In this document: positions 23,201-32,162 of the stretch, in pieces
Position numbering within the stretch: the stretch's first letter is position 1
Layout of the letters: each line of letters starts with the position of its first letter
From: Aquatica leii
Taxonomy: Eukaryota; Arthropoda; Insecta; Coleoptera; Lampyridae
Length of the DNA stretch: 64,000 nucleotides
Reading direction: 5' to 3'
Assembly: GCA_035610365.1 (NCBI GenBank)
Contig: CM069433.1
Coordinates: forward strand, 81,502,236-81,566,235
Notes under the pieces: model-generated
What the model saw: the letters and a program-made list of their open reading frames with translations, nothing else
Databases searched by the model: none
What the model was told of the DNA's origin: nothing
Translations under genes and position numbers: made by a program

Positions 23201-25929
23201 TGAAGAAAATTTTTTGAATGTAGTATTAGATGTGGTGGAGAATCCGAAAAATTGGAAACAACAATTGGCTTTAAATTACAATATGAGTCGATATTCAATT
23301 CAAAATGTTGAGAAGCGGGAAAAATTCCGGCCATATAAAATGCATCTATTGCAACTACTAAATGAAGACGATTTTAATCACAAAATTTTCTCTTTGAAAC
23401 TATTATGGAGAAGTTGCTCCAAAATTTTAACTTCGCCAACCACATTTTGCTTTTCGACGAATCTACATTTTGTTTGAATAGACAAGAGTGAACCAACACA
23501 ACTTTAGGTACTGGTCAGACGAAAACCCACATTGGATGGAACAAGTTCACGCCCAAAGACCGTAAAAAGTAATTGTTTGTTGTGGTACTATTGGTGGACA
23601 TATCGTAGGACCATATTTCGTAAACGGAAATTTAAACTCTGCTCGATATTTACCACTTTTGCAAGAATCAATTGTTCCAAACGTTGTCGATTATTTCCGA
23701 TCAATAACGATCCAAATCTACCAGCGGAAGAAATATGGTTTTAGCAGGATGGGGCACTCCCTTATTTTGGAATTGAGGTACGGGAATATCTGAATCAAAC
23801 CTTTCTTGGCAGATGTATAAGGTGCAGGGGAACTATTAAATAGCCAGTTAGACCTTTCAATATGACGCCGCTTGACTTTTCTGTGGGGTCATGTTAAAAA
23901 CTTAATTTACAAAAATAGACCACAAAATATCGAAGAGTTGCAAAGAAGGATAGTGCATGAAATTTTAATTTAATTTATTAATATTCCTCAAAATAATATT
24001 CAAAATACAGTACAAAATTTGGTTCAGCGAATTCATTATTGTCAGGAAGTCAATGGTGAACACTTTGAGCATCTTGTAAAAGAGGATTCCGAACAATCAT
24101 AACAAACATCGCAATCGGTTTTTTTCAGAACCACAGTTTGTTTTCGAAAGAAATTCGTCATTTTATTAATTAGTTCTCTTCATTCAATAGAGTTTAAAAC
24201 AATAGCGTTTACACTCAAAAGTCGATAACCCGGAAACGATTGAATTTAGGTACATTATGCTTCTTACAAATTTTGCCTGAAATCGAGAGAAGAATTGAAA
24301 TATCGAATAATATACAAGGTGTTTCATTTAAAAAATGCAATTTTGGTGTGCCACGCTTTTATGACCAACCCTGTATAATTATTACTGTCTAGTAGACATT
24401 GAAACCAATAATTTTTGAAACTAGGAAACTTTTTTGTTTTCATGGTTATATTGATGTAGGAGATAATTGTCGAGTTTGATTTTGTGTGGCATACAAGTTG
24501 GTTTCTAATCTAACTTTTCTATCAATTCCTCCGGAAATAAATGCGTAAAGTATTATAAGGCTATTCACAGTCAGACAAATTGGAACCCGATGATTCTTCA
24601 AATGTACCTTTACTGTCAAAGTAGTACTTTTTTGGCAACATAAAATTATTATCATCTAGATTTGACACCAGGTATCATCCTCTGATTTCATTCCATATTA
24701 TCTTCTGCATCATTCGGTTCTTGTATAATGAAATGTGATGGTGATACCGCAAATGAAGAAGATAGAATACTTCATCTTCATCCTCAAAGTGTAGGAGTTC
24801 ATATTAGATGAAATCTCTTCAGTGAAGCAATAAAATTCATCTGCTAAAAGCGGTTGATTGTTGAAAATAACGGTCTGATTGGTGTGATTAATTGAGTATA
24901 TATGTATTAATAAACATTAGTGAATGTCATGAAACATGATGAAACTACTGAACCGGAAAGAGTTGATGAAAGTCTTAACGTTTCCGTTCGCTTAATACTT
25001 ATTCTTTCGTATCCAATCTGAATTAGTTGGAGCACTCTTAGTTAATGCTAGTCATGCGCGTAACTAGACATCTGTGCTACGGGGAGGCTATCCCATTGTG
25101 CATTATTCTGCACAAAAAAATATTGTCAGTTACATTATTCTTGGGGGGTGCCCGGCCTACCCAGGCCCCCCTGTAATTACGCCGGTGATGCTACCATTCG
25201 TTCCGTGTTGCGTTTGCTGTAATTTTGCTATCGTTCCTCGTCCGACAACTGTACGTGTGCCATTCCGCGTTGATATTGCGTTTATCAACAAACGATGCAA
25301 CAGGAAATAATGGAGTGTATAATTAATTTCATTTTACATTTTTGGGGGTTTATGCTGTCTTTAATTTCTATTAGTTCAGTAAAAAATTAAAGAAAACAAA
25401 TTTGCGATAGATATATGGTGCAAGAATACGTCATATCTTTAGGGATAACAGTACGGAAAAACGCTTTACTCAGTTAGCAAATATTTTTTTTAATGACTCA
25501 TTAGGAAATTCTATGTAATTATTATTTACAGGTCAACAAGTCCACGAGGAGCAGGATATTTATTTGGTGCGAAAGTGACACACGATTTTATGCAAATTAA
25601 CGCTTTAACTCTAATATGTAGAGCGCATCAATTAGTACACGAAGGTATGCATAATGCGGTATTATTGTCGGTTTTTTTAAATCCTGCAGTAAATAGTATT
25701 TGTTTAATAAATACGTTATCTGAAATTTATTATTTTAGGTTATAAATATATGTTTGATGATAAACTTGTAACTATATGGTCGGCTCCCAATTACTGTTAC
25801 CGATGCGGTAATGTTGCCAGCATTATTGATTTTGAAACTGCTGAAAAGGCGGATCCAAAAATATTTCACGCAGTTCCGGATTCTGAACGAGTCATACCAA
25901 GTCGTAGCATAACACCGTACTTTTTATAG
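2052..25929 (+). CDS. PPP6C: serine/threonine protein phosphatase 6 catalytic subunit (PP6c; PpV in flies), five exons
   Basis: This is a PPP-family metallophosphatase that removes phosphate from Ser/Thr; PP6c works with SAPS-domain subunits and is linked to cell-cycle and stress signalling (family knowledge). Coding exons are 2052-2219, 2449-2736, 16202-16356, 25532-25644 and 25739-25929. The phases fit exactly and total 915 bases (304 residues plus stop), one residue shorter than human PP6c. Metal-binding and catalytic signatures are intact: GDIHG at residues 51-55, GDFVDRG at 79-85, GNHES at 111-115, then HGGLSPE and the C-terminal TPYFL. The motif [16 protein letters not shown] near residues 41-56 and the [20 protein letters not shown] stretch point to PP6 rather than PP2A or PP4. 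The second Met (codon 2) could also start translation. Introns are 229, 13465, 9175 and 94 bases; the two long ones have been swollen by transposons. Confidence 0.96.
2449..2736 (+). CDS. PPP6C: PP6c coding exon 2
   Basis: Encodes residues 57-152 (FYDLEELF to LLTVAA) with the GDFVDRG and GNHES catalytic motifs. The acceptor is ATCTTTTTAG and the donor GCTGCA|GTAAGTAC. Both ends are phase 0. Confidence 0.96.
2820..5600 (+). other. intron 2, first part: unclassified repeat-like DNA with small ORFs
   Basis: Three modest + strand open frames lie here (3818-4117, 4140-4484 and 5203-5505, 99-114 codons). They show no domain I recognise, no good start context and no splice logic linking them. The stretch 4600-4800 is less AT-rich than its surroundings and may be an old mobile-element end. 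I do not call a gene. Confidence 0.3.
5640..6680 (-). pseudogene. decayed Tc1-like transposase
   Basis: Read on the - strand from about 6680, the sequence gives an N-terminal helix-turn-helix part ([16 protein letters not shown]), then a second HTH-like stretch ([18 protein letters not shown] at ~6440-6380). Next comes the catalytic block: a WRRPGE-like run near 6260, then [18 protein letters not shown] near 6200, and finally [11 protein letters not shown] near 5960, typical of the C-terminal part of Tc1 transposases (SPD...NLW). Several stops and frame changes break it, so it cannot make enzyme. Terminal repeats were not found. It lies within PP6 intron 2 on the opposite strand to the gene. 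Similarity of several ordered motifs makes the class call firm; the subfamily is not resolved. Confidence 0.75.
6700..7630. other. AT-rich intron sequence, nothing recognised
   Basis: Between the Tc1-like and the piggyBac-like relics there is no coding similarity that I can see. Short poly-purine runs and a few TTAA words are present. Confidence 0.4.
7640..8180 (+). pseudogene. decayed piggyBac-type transposase, middle part
   Basis: Translating + strand pieces in shifting frames gives typical DDE_Tnp_1_7 (piggyBac) segments. These are a [12 protein letters not shown] run near 7735-7770, a [22 protein letters not shown] run at 7785-7850, and the hallmark [13 protein letters not shown] with [12 protein letters not shown] at 7990-8070. 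The first catalytic Asp region is therefore visible. Stops and indels interrupt every segment. It abuts the Penelope-like repeat at 8271. No TTAA-flanked terminal repeats were paired to it. Confidence 0.75.
8271..8451 (+). repeat. Penelope-type terminal repeat, upstream copy
   Basis: Direct repeat of 9449-9627. Shared blocks include GGAGATTTGGAAACT, TATAAAAGCGAGACTTCAA, ATGTTCACTGCGAC and TGACGAAAGCTCAG. It contains a hammerhead-like CTGACGA at 8371-8377 and CGAAA at 8397-8401. Confidence 0.85.
9043..9450 (+). pseudogene. GIY-YIG endonuclease end of a Penelope-like polyprotein
   Basis: The open frame of ~135 codons encodes the region that follows the reverse transcriptase in Penelope-like elements. 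A [12 protein letters not shown] piece lies just upstream in another frame. Next comes a Lys-rich linker ([10 protein letters not shown]), then [40 protein letters not shown] and a tail with NRKFFEIFK. The GIY signature is GVY and the YIG signature is degraded to KIG; the catalytic-type Arg (TRRSV), EH and H residues are still present. The ORF has no reverse transcriptase before it, so this is a 5'-truncated copy. In intact elements the enzyme nicks target DNA for insertion. Confidence 0.85.
9449..9627 (+). repeat. Penelope-type terminal repeat, downstream copy
   Basis: Direct repeat of 8271-8451. The hammerhead-like core reads CTGAAAA (9547-9553), a TCAC...GTGA stem, CGAAA, then CTCA...TGAG. 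Confidence 0.85.
9640..13110. other. 3.5 kb AT-rich intron DNA without recognisable genes
   Basis: Very AT-rich, with homopolymer runs and small palindromes (for example GGTAACCAGTAATA...TATTACTGGCC near 11035-11065). I see no transposase motif and no ORF worth calling. Confidence 0.5.
13115..15869 (-). mobile_element. hAT element of the ZBED5-like type, full length but broken
   Basis: The left end CAGTGGTTTTCAAACTACTTGG at 13115 is followed by CCACGGACCCCTTTTCAT. The right end has a 'GACCCCC...GGGGACCTC...AGGGGCC' run and closes in CCGCTG at 15869. These are typical ends of this hAT group (CAGTGGTTCTCAA...TTGAGAACCGCTG). The - strand transposase lies inside at 13370-14720. The 8-base flanks (GGTATTCC and GTCTAACG) do not match, so the target duplication has decayed. 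The end segment 15290-15830 has a second copy at 32970-33960. Confidence 0.8.
13370..14720 (-). pseudogene. ZBED5-like hAT transposase, several frames
   Basis: Read from 14695 downward, four open pieces follow family order. They are 14695-14474 ([25 protein letters not shown], then [17 protein letters not shown]), 14431-14066 ([20 protein letters not shown]-like and [23 protein letters not shown]), 14039-13788 ([28 protein letters not shown]) and 13813-13598 ([21 protein letters not shown]). A dimerisation region follows at 13600-13370, visible in pieces as FRLP, V.R.DSV and KKPTRN. The BED zinc finger at the N-terminus is not seen. At least three frameshifts or stops make it non-functional. 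ZBED5-type proteins are domesticated relatives in vertebrates; this insect copy looks like a plain transposon relic. It lies antisense in PP6 intron 2. Confidence 0.88.
16202..16356 (+). CDS. PPP6C: PP6c coding exon 3
   Basis: Begins [16 protein letters not shown] and ends inside the Trp codon of DVDTW (phase 2). The acceptor is TTCTTGTTTTAG and the donor ACATG|GTAAGTAATT. It lies more than 13 kb from exon 2, behind the whole transposon block. Confidence 0.96.
16357..19830. other. intron 3, first part: no recognisable gene
   Basis: Mostly AT-rich. The stretch 17100-17820 is richer in purines and may be a very old coding relic (short acidic run [19 protein letters not shown] at about 17399-17455), and 18180-18370 is relatively GC-rich. 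Neither resolves into a known family by eye. Confidence 0.4.
20630..20935 (-). pseudogene. GIY-YIG endonuclease end of a second Penelope-like element
   Basis: An uninterrupted - strand reading of about 100 codons begins [19 protein letters not shown], continues with [20 protein letters not shown] and [12 protein letters not shown], and ends in a Lys-Ser tail with TGA at 20632-20630. Both GVY and YIG signatures are intact, together with the TRQS Arg, KSAVAEH and GH. It differs clearly from the copy at 9043, so it is another family. Upstream (20950-21290) the reading is broken and the reverse transcriptase is not evident. Sequence 19840-20620 on the downstream side may be its 3' region. It lies in PP6 intron 3. 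Confidence 0.85.
21315..22043 (-). pseudogene. piggyBac-type transposase, C-terminal half, decayed
   Basis: The - strand piece 22043-21816 ends with an [19 protein letters not shown] run, matching the conserved 'G..A.GT.R.NRKG.P' block of piggyBac transposases. A degraded DNW(F/Y)TS is visible just before it as DCWYEET. Further down, shifting frames give VSYPTFVK.Y and [15 protein letters not shown] (about 21700-21620), equal to the 'YN..MGGVDK.D....Y...RK' motif. Stops and indels separate the parts. The neighbouring mariner end at 22078 begins almost at once, so the piggyBac relic was probably cut by that insertion. Confidence 0.75.
22481..22975 (+). pseudogene. mariner-type transposase N-terminus, copy A
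   Basis: The frame 22481-22834 encodes a paired-type double [51 protein letters not shown], then [19 protein letters not shown]. After a frame change at ~22830 it continues as [16 protein letters not shown] and stops being recognisable near 22975. No catalytic domain follows in this copy. The HTH region binds the terminal repeats in working elements. Confidence 0.85.
22980..24090 (+). pseudogene. mariner-type transposase, copy B, broken in the catalytic domain
   Basis: The frame 22980-23477 starts [16 protein letters not shown] and repeats the same HTH layout as copy A (about half identical by eye). It then reaches the first catalytic region, [13 protein letters not shown] near 23440-23465, with the Asp of the DDE/D triad in a neighbouring frame. 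Later parts show shifted frames: a WGTPLFW-like run near 23750, where family members have a second Asp (QDGAPPH), and FCGVML near 23880 (family FLWG.LK). Multiple stops kill the frame. Confidence 0.85.
24380..25530. other. intron 3, last part: no recognisable gene
   Basis: A small + strand open frame at 25074-25310 lies in a short GC-richer island (25140-25200) but matches nothing I know. The rest is AT-rich. Confidence 0.4.
25532..25644 (+). CDS. PPP6C: PP6c coding exon 4
   Basis: Completes the Trp codon, continues [16 protein letters not shown] and ends at [11 protein letters not shown] plus one base of Gly. The acceptor is TTATTTACAG and the donor GAAG|GTATGC. Confidence 0.95.
25739..25929 (+). 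CDS. PPP6C: PP6c coding exon 5 and stop
   Basis: Encodes the C-terminal 62 residues ([24 protein letters not shown] onward in family order) and ends TPYFL-TAG. The acceptor is TTATTATTTTAG. An AATAAA at about 26000 could serve as the poly(A) signal. Confidence 0.95.
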
Positions 25930-28790
25930 CTTTCAATTATAGCATGTTTTATTTTATATTTAATTTTAATGTAAAGTAAAATTAAACTATTTAAGAATTT
26001 AATAAACTTGTACTTCTCTACTGCGGTATTATGATAATTAAAGGCTAATGACACATTAGCGATTTAACAAAACCTAACTGGGAAAAAACACAAACATTAA
26101 TCATGTACTGACTAAGAATAAATCTTATTATGGTAAGTATTTGTGCGGGATTTAAAAATTTGTAATTATGTGTCGAAATTGCTGCTACTTACCGCGAAAA
26201 ATAAATAAGTTTTTAAAATATACTTGATGAATAATCAACGACAACCTTTGCATCACAATGAAGCTGACCGCATCATATTTCAAGGTCGTCTGTATAAAAT
26301 AAACGTTTTCCTCTGGTATTTCCCTTAAGAAATATGGTTAAGCAAAAACACTTCTTAAATAGTCAACACTGTCAACAGTGCTCTTGTTCGATACACTCTT
26401 TTTGAATTGTGAATCAAGATGTATTTCTTCTTTAGTATATGTATGTATTAGCATGTATTAGCTTAAATTTAAAACGTAATTGTTATTGTTATTGTGTTTG
26501 TTTTTTTTTTAATTTGACAATACTATTTTTCTTTTCAAAATGCCGACTTTTACTGATCATTAGGTGTCTTCTTTTATTTGATTCCATTTAAAAGACGTGG
26601 ATGTGATTAATTTTATGCTTAAATTTTTGTCAAATAATATTTGAATTAACTTTAAAAAAGTACAACGAAATACTATAGGTAATCTGATCTGTAATATTTT
26701 TTGTGTGTTTTAAAGCAATTAACGTAAAGCTTAAAAACAAGTTTAAGTAAAAAAATCTCAAATTAATGCATATTGTAATATTTGTAATTCAATCAATAAC
26801 TAGCTTTAACACAGCTCCGATACAATTCAAGTATTTCCGGTTATATTACACTTTTCCGTCGATCGTTTGTTAATATAATGTAGTTATTTAACAAACAATG
26901 TTGTTAATAATTGCGAAAATACATTTGAACGTCGCGTGCGAGTGAAACGAGCAAGTGCTTTAATATTGTCGAGATAGTTAATTGCAAATTAATAAATAAG
27001 TTAGTTTCAAAGTTTTTCCATTGTTCGTATATTAATAAAACGGGCTAAATTATAAAGATATTAAACACTAAAGTATGTAAACTAACCCGTGGTTATATCT
27101 AATAGTCGTCCAAGATCGGTAAATCATTGATTGCTATATAAAATCATTATTAATGGAAAATAATTAGTTTAAAATCATACATTATTATCAGTGAGTTATA
27201 ATGTAGAGAGGCCGCGTTTTGTATTCTAAAACGGCACCACTTGATGATACATTAGTGTCATTCTAATGTCAAATGTTAGTATGTAGTTACCTTTTTACAA
27301 AGTTTTATAGTGATTTTTTGTGTTTCCTGATATGTTTTTTAGTTTGTAATTAAAAACATTTAAAACAGAATGGTTTTGTGTGTTTTACGTAGTTGTAATG
27401 GTAGAAAAGGTGTAAATAAGAATGTATTATTGGAAATTACATTGACACCCCGATTAATTTTTTCTTAGTTTGGTTATATAAATTTATTTTAATAAAATTT
27501 AAATGTTAGATTACTGTTTTTTAATATATTTCATTTTAAATGTTGCATATTATTAACGAATTTCATAAATTTGTTTACTAAATTAGCTATAATCTAAAAC
27601 AAAATTTTCTTACTTTAGACCAATAAAGTTAATTGCCTAATTGCGTAGATTTACAAATCTCCAGTTCAATAGTTTTCTTAAGAAATTACACTATTTGACC
27701 TTTTGAATTATGATTATACGTCTGAAATTATATCAGTTACGCTTTTTTTCTAAGCATAAATTCAAGTAATTTGATAATTTATTTTAATTTTGTTTATTGA
27801 CATACAAATTGTTGATTTGAAAAATTTATACAATTAATATTAAAGCTTTAATTTTTAAGTAATCCGGGCCTGGCAAAGTTTCCATCTTGATAGTAGACTA
27901 AGGTTATCTAGCATACTGTCAATTATGTCAAAGTTCACTGGCAAATCCAATTGTATGACAAAGATGACCTGATAATCTATTGGATCACCTTATTACTAAA
28001 ATTAAGTTATGAAAAAAACGGCTTCTGCAGGACACGATAATTTGACTTCGTTTTTACGGTTTTCTGAAAAATCATTGAAATACAAAATCAGTAAACAACT
28101 GTTTCCTAGTCTAAGCCTTAAACACTATCATTCACAACTTTTCATTCTTATTTGTTGAATTTAGAAAAACTAATTTAATTTCTTAAAAATGATTTATGCA
28201 GGAATCAAAAAAATACTCGATTTGAACAGGCAAAAATTTAATGATTACAAGAAAAAATGTGATAATTGTGAGAACCGAAAAAGTGTTCTGTGATTCGAAA
28301 ATATTTAGAAATGAAACGAAACGAATTTTTGCGGTTGAAACTTCTATTTAGGGTGTGAAGCGACTTAATCGACTATATAAAGCTAGATTTATAGAACGGT
28401 ATTGGCAAGTAGTAACACACAAAAAAAAACGGTAACAAAAATTAACTTAAGGATAACCTATATAGCATTCATAGCAGAAGTAAGCGTTACCGACTCGCAT
28501 AAAAAATCGTAGACTTACACGCTAAAAAAAGATACCTGACGTCAAAATAAATCGTGCGTCAAACAGTTATCAACAAAAATTTAGATACAACAAATTTATT
28601 AAATTTATACAGCTAAATACATCAAATTCACAATCATTTTCTTTATTTTTTGATTAAGAATATAATAAAAATGAACTTCGCAATGCGCATTCCTATTCAG
28701 TTACCTTTACATTCATAACAATAAATTCATTTCTATTGCTTACTTCTTCCGTCTAACTGCTTACCATACTATAAATTCAGTTTAAGAGCA
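25930..28790. other. PP6c 3'UTR and AT-rich intergenic DNA
   Basis: An AATAAA at about 25999 is the likely poly(A) signal for PP6c. A small inverted repeat (CCGCGTTTTGTATTCTAAAACGGC) is at ~27212-27235. No gene is recognised up to the retroelement. Confidence 0.5.
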
Positions 28791-28799
28791 GTGGTTTAC

Positions 28800-29078
28800 A
28801 AATCTCTGTTTGTGATCGAGGTATTTTATTATTAGCATATCGTTAAGTCGTAGTACGTGAAAACTAAAAACCACGAACTTGATCTTGTCAATTGAGAATA
28901 CCTTGTGAAAAATGGCACATAGAAACAAATAAGATTTTATTTAATTGTTTGAACCGCATTTATACACATTTTGGAAATCCTATGTGAATGTTCCATATCT
29001 TTCGGTAAACGTTCTGGAAAATAAATAACAACTTCGTGAAATCTCTGGAACTTGAGAATAATTTTTCGACCGTTTCAC
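28800..29078 (-). repeat. probable 3' LTR region of the Ty3/gypsy element
   Basis: Downstream of a polypurine tract (AAGAGGGGGACAG on the - strand, + 29078-29090) the sequence begins TGAAACGGTCG. It contains a TATAAATG at ~28955-28965 and an AATAAA within 30 bases of it, as expected for the promoter and R region of an LTR. The far boundary is a guess and there is no second LTR to compare. Confidence 0.45.
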
Positions 29079-29109
29079 TGTCCCCCTCTTAGGACTGTTC
29101 TGTCTCAGA

Positions 29110-29540
29110 ACAGGAGCTGGATGCGACACCAATAGAAAGGATCGTGGCGATAGCGCCAGCTTTCTCCATTTTAGCAACTTTCTTGACCATAAAAGTAACA
29201 GTCGGTGGACAGTCAGTGGACTTATCCTGACCCGATATTCTATTTATATATATATATTTTTGAGATTCCATAATGTTCGCCACAGATTTTCGTGTAACGG
29301 CTTGGCGCGTGAGTATTTCTTGGTGACCAGATAGAAAACAAAGCGTCTGTCACCACGTACTTTTAAAACTGTTCCGACTGCCGGTTGCTGTCTTCGTAGT
29401 TCATCTAGCTGCCCAAACTTCTTTTTAAATACGACTGCAACCGTGATGGCGTAATCTTTTTGTGTTTGGAACAGGTTTTGTTGTTTCTCGGTGGTAACTC
29501 CAGCACCTCCGTATAAGCTCATAAACTTCTCGAAATCCAT
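29110..29540 (-). pseudogene. macro-domain ORF downstream of the gypsy integrase
   Basis: The ORF at 29540 begins MDFEKFMSLYGGAG, then gives NLF..QKDYAI, VAVVFKKKFGQLDEL, VGTVLKVRGDRRFVFYLVTKKYSRAKP and ENLWRTLW. After a frame change near 29265 it continues with RISGQDK and MVKKV. This is the pattern of the OARD1-like macro domain, which binds ADP-ribose and removes it or its O-acetyl form. About ten residues holding the usual 'AHC.S.D..MG.GI' ligand loop are missing between DYAI and VAVVF, so the copy is unlikely to bind ligand. It sits between integrase and polypurine tract on the element's strand, which suggests it belongs to the element. Confidence 0.7.
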
Positions 29541-29582
29541 TCCTTCGATTTGATTCCTGGTTCTGCTTCTTATAACTCTAGT

Positions 29583-30743
29583 TCAGACCTGAACTTGTGT
29601 ATTGTGGTTATCGAGAGCTAACGAGGCTAGACGATCAACGTGGACCACTTTTGGCTTGCTTCTGGGTGGTTTTCGGATGCGATATATTACGTCATTAATA
29701 CGCTGCATAAAGGCCCTCTCATTGCTTTTGCAGCTTCGGCGACAAACCACGTCTCCTTTGGAGATTATACAACCAGCCCATGTCGCCAGGTTGAAACCCA
29801 CCATTATGTGCCTTGACGTCATATCTAGTCTTCATCCTATTGCTGGCAATTTGTGTGTTTTTACGGACCCCTTCATGTACTTCGTCTAGCATCTTGCTCA
29901 GCTTGCTGACGTAATCTTCTCCAGCAACTTCTTCTTCCGGTCTTCGTCCAAATTGAAGGTCGCATGGCAGTCGTATTTTGCGACCGAGCATCACACAGGA
30001 TGGTGTTTGACCTGTGCTTTCGTGAACGAATGATCGGTATGCCATTAAGAAAAGGTGCAAGTACTGATCCCAGTCTCTTTGGTGTTCGGACACTAGTTTG
30101 GCTAAGTATTTTTCCATAGTTCGATTCATCCGCTCAACCATGCCATCAGATTGAGGATGAAGAGGCGGCGTTCTAGTTTTCCTAATTCCCAACAGTCGGC
30201 AAACTTCTTGAAACAGCCCAGACTCAAAGTTGTGGCCTTGATCGGAGTGTAATTCCAACGGAACTCCACATCGGCAGAAAAACTCTTTTACTAATACGTT
30301 TGCGACTGTAGCTGCATAATTCATCGCTACCAAGATGTATTTGTTTCTAAAATCAGATTCTGGGAACGCCCCTGCGATGTCAATCGCTACTCTTTCTAAA
30401 GGCCTTCTTACGTTGTATTGCTTCATCGGTGCTTTGTGCTTTCTCGCTGGACCATTTCCCGATGCGCAGACCGTGCACTTACACTACCACATCATGACCT
30501 CCTTTTTGCAGTTCACCTAGTAGAATCGTTCTCGAACTTTCTCGAATGTTTTTTAATGCCAAATTGTCCTCCTGATGTACCATCTTGGAGATGCTTCAAC
30601 ACTTCTGACACCTGGCTCTTCGGCACCACCAACTGTAGTCTGTTTCCCGTGCCCTCGACACTCTCTAGGGATCGCTTAAGAAGACCATCTTCTACTATCA
30701 AAGAGTCCCACTGCGCCAAATACGCTTTGATGTTTCTGCCCAA
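29583..30743 (-). pseudogene. integrase of the Ty3/gypsy element
   Basis: Piece 30743-30513 has the linker and the start of the HHCC zinc finger (GGQFGIKKH). Piece 30426-29719 holds the catalytic core: the first Asp in VAIDIAGAFPE, the second in LELHSDQGHNFES and the Glu in DGMVERMNRT, so the D-D-35-E residues are all present. Some 15 residues normally found between NKYILVAMNY and ATVANVLV are missing. Piece 29822-29583 encodes the GPY/F tail (RINDVIYRIRKPPRSKP, VVHVDRLA). Three frames are needed, so it is inactive. In working elements the enzyme joins cDNA to host DNA. Confidence 0.9.
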
Positions 30744-30845
30744 AGCACTAATTTCTTCCCATGTTGGCCGTCGGCGGTTTTCTTTCTAGTCCAGGAGTGG
30801 TCTTATTTCAGGACCGTTTTCTTGCTCGCGACGCAACTGCTCAGG

Positions 30846-31330
30846 TTACCACTCGTCATCAACCATACCCGTTCTCCGGAGGCATTCGACTTTTTCTTCA
30901 AGTCGCGAACAATGGCTGCAGTCCGTCGGGCATGGTCTTCTGGACAAGGCATCAGCGTTTTGATGACTGCTTCCGGCACGGTGTTCTGTGTCATAGTCAT
31001 ACTCTTGCAGTCTCTGAATCCACCTTGCCACTTGTCTTTCCGGGTTACGGAACTGCAATTGCCATTTTAGAGCGGCGTGTTTCGTTCTCAGTAAAAATTT
31101 TCGTCTATACAAATATTTATAGAAATGTTCTATGGACTTGACGACTACTAACAACTCTCTCCTAGTCACCCAATAATTCCTTTCTGGCCTGGAAAAAACT
31201 TTGCTAAAATACGCGGTTTTTTTCTTGTCCATCTTGAACCGGCGAAAGGACCGCACCTATGGCCAGATTGCTTGCGTCGGTATCCAAAACATTTTCTATC
31301 TTCTTTTGGATAACTCAAAATCGGCGAAGT
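30846..31330 (-). pseudogene. RNase H domain of the Ty3/gypsy element
   Basis: The first active-site Asp lies in a VLDTDASN-like reading near 31290 in one frame. The main frame 31256-30846 gives KKTAYFSKVFSRPERNYWVTRRELL with the conserved Glu region, then KYLYRRKFLLRTKHAALKWQLQF, where family members have TDH. It ends EHRAGSSHQNADALSRRPC with the last Asp. The TKH instead of TDH removes a catalytic Asp. The domain is split by a frameshift near 31260. Confidence 0.85.
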
Positions 31331-32160
31331 GACTAGGGCCTGTTTTAGTTGATGGAAAGCTTTTTCGCATTCTTCATTCGATCTAAATTCTGCTTTTTGT
31401 TCAGTCAATTTCGTCAAAGGCTTGGCAATATTGGAAAATCCGGGTTCAAATCGTCTATAATAGGTGCACGACCCAAGGAAACTTCGGACCGGATGTTTGT
31501 CGATTGGTCTTGGCCATGCTTGCACCGGTCGGATTTTGTCTGGGTCAGCCTTTACTCTATCTCTAGATACGACGTGGCCAAGGGATTGCACTTCCTTCTT
31601 AAATACGTGACACTTTTTTGGACTCAGTTTGAGATTAGCCCTACGTAGTCGCTGGAACACGTCGTCTAGGTAAACCAAGCACGTCTTTCAAGATAGTCCG
31701 CGCAAGATGGTCTTCATCAATCGCTCGAACGTTGCAGAAGCGTTACACAGGCCGAAGGGCATTACGGTGAACTGCCACAAACCAGTTTCAATCGTAAAAG
31801 CTGTTTTCCCCGATCCTTGGATTTCAGTTCTACCTGGCAGTAACCACTCTTTAAGTCTAACGTAGAAAATCACTGAGATCCTGACAGGGTGTCTAACGTA
31901 TCGTCAATTCTGGGTAAAGGGTAGCTGTCCTGTTTGGTCACGTCGTTTAGCTGTTTGTAGTCTACGCAAAACCTAGTTGATCCATCCTTCTTCTCTACGA
32001 GTACCACTGGGGATGCCCATGGGCTACTTGAAGGTTCAATCACGCCTTCTGTCGGCGTGGATGTTGTCGTATCGGTAGAGCGTCTCCGGTATTAATTTTA
32101 TGTTTCACCACGTTAGTTCTTCCTTTGGAACCACTCTCCAGCGCGAACACATCTTGATAC
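31166..32160 (-). pseudogene. reverse transcriptase of the Ty3/gypsy element
   Basis: Read downward from ~32050: [25 protein letters not shown], then [46 protein letters not shown] and FLGSCTYYRRFEPGFSNIAKPL. The YLDD catalytic box is intact but runs straight into FQRLRRANLKLSPKKC; about 17 residues usually between them are lost in frame. A stop near 31870 and another near 31680 break the frame. Confidence 0.9.
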
Positions 32161-32162
32161 TC

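Larger units (their letters stand above)
22078..24375 (+). mobile_element. mariner-like element with two transposase starts in tandem
   Basis: The left end TACAGTGTGTCCGAAAAGTATGG stands at 22078 after a TA. The right end, read on the - strand, is TACAGGGTTGGTCATAAAAG at 24375, followed by TA. Between them are two separate N-terminal halves of a mariner-type transposase (22481 and 22980) and one broken catalytic region. The composition suggests a mosaic or one element inserted in another. Confidence 0.7.

Noticed and set aside
25074..25310. 78-codon ORF in a GC-rich patch
   Set aside because: No domain, no start context, no splice signals; likely chance.
30335..31648. Several + strand ORFs of 60-126 codons
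   Set aside because: They are antisense shadows of the gypsy integrase, RNase H and RT.
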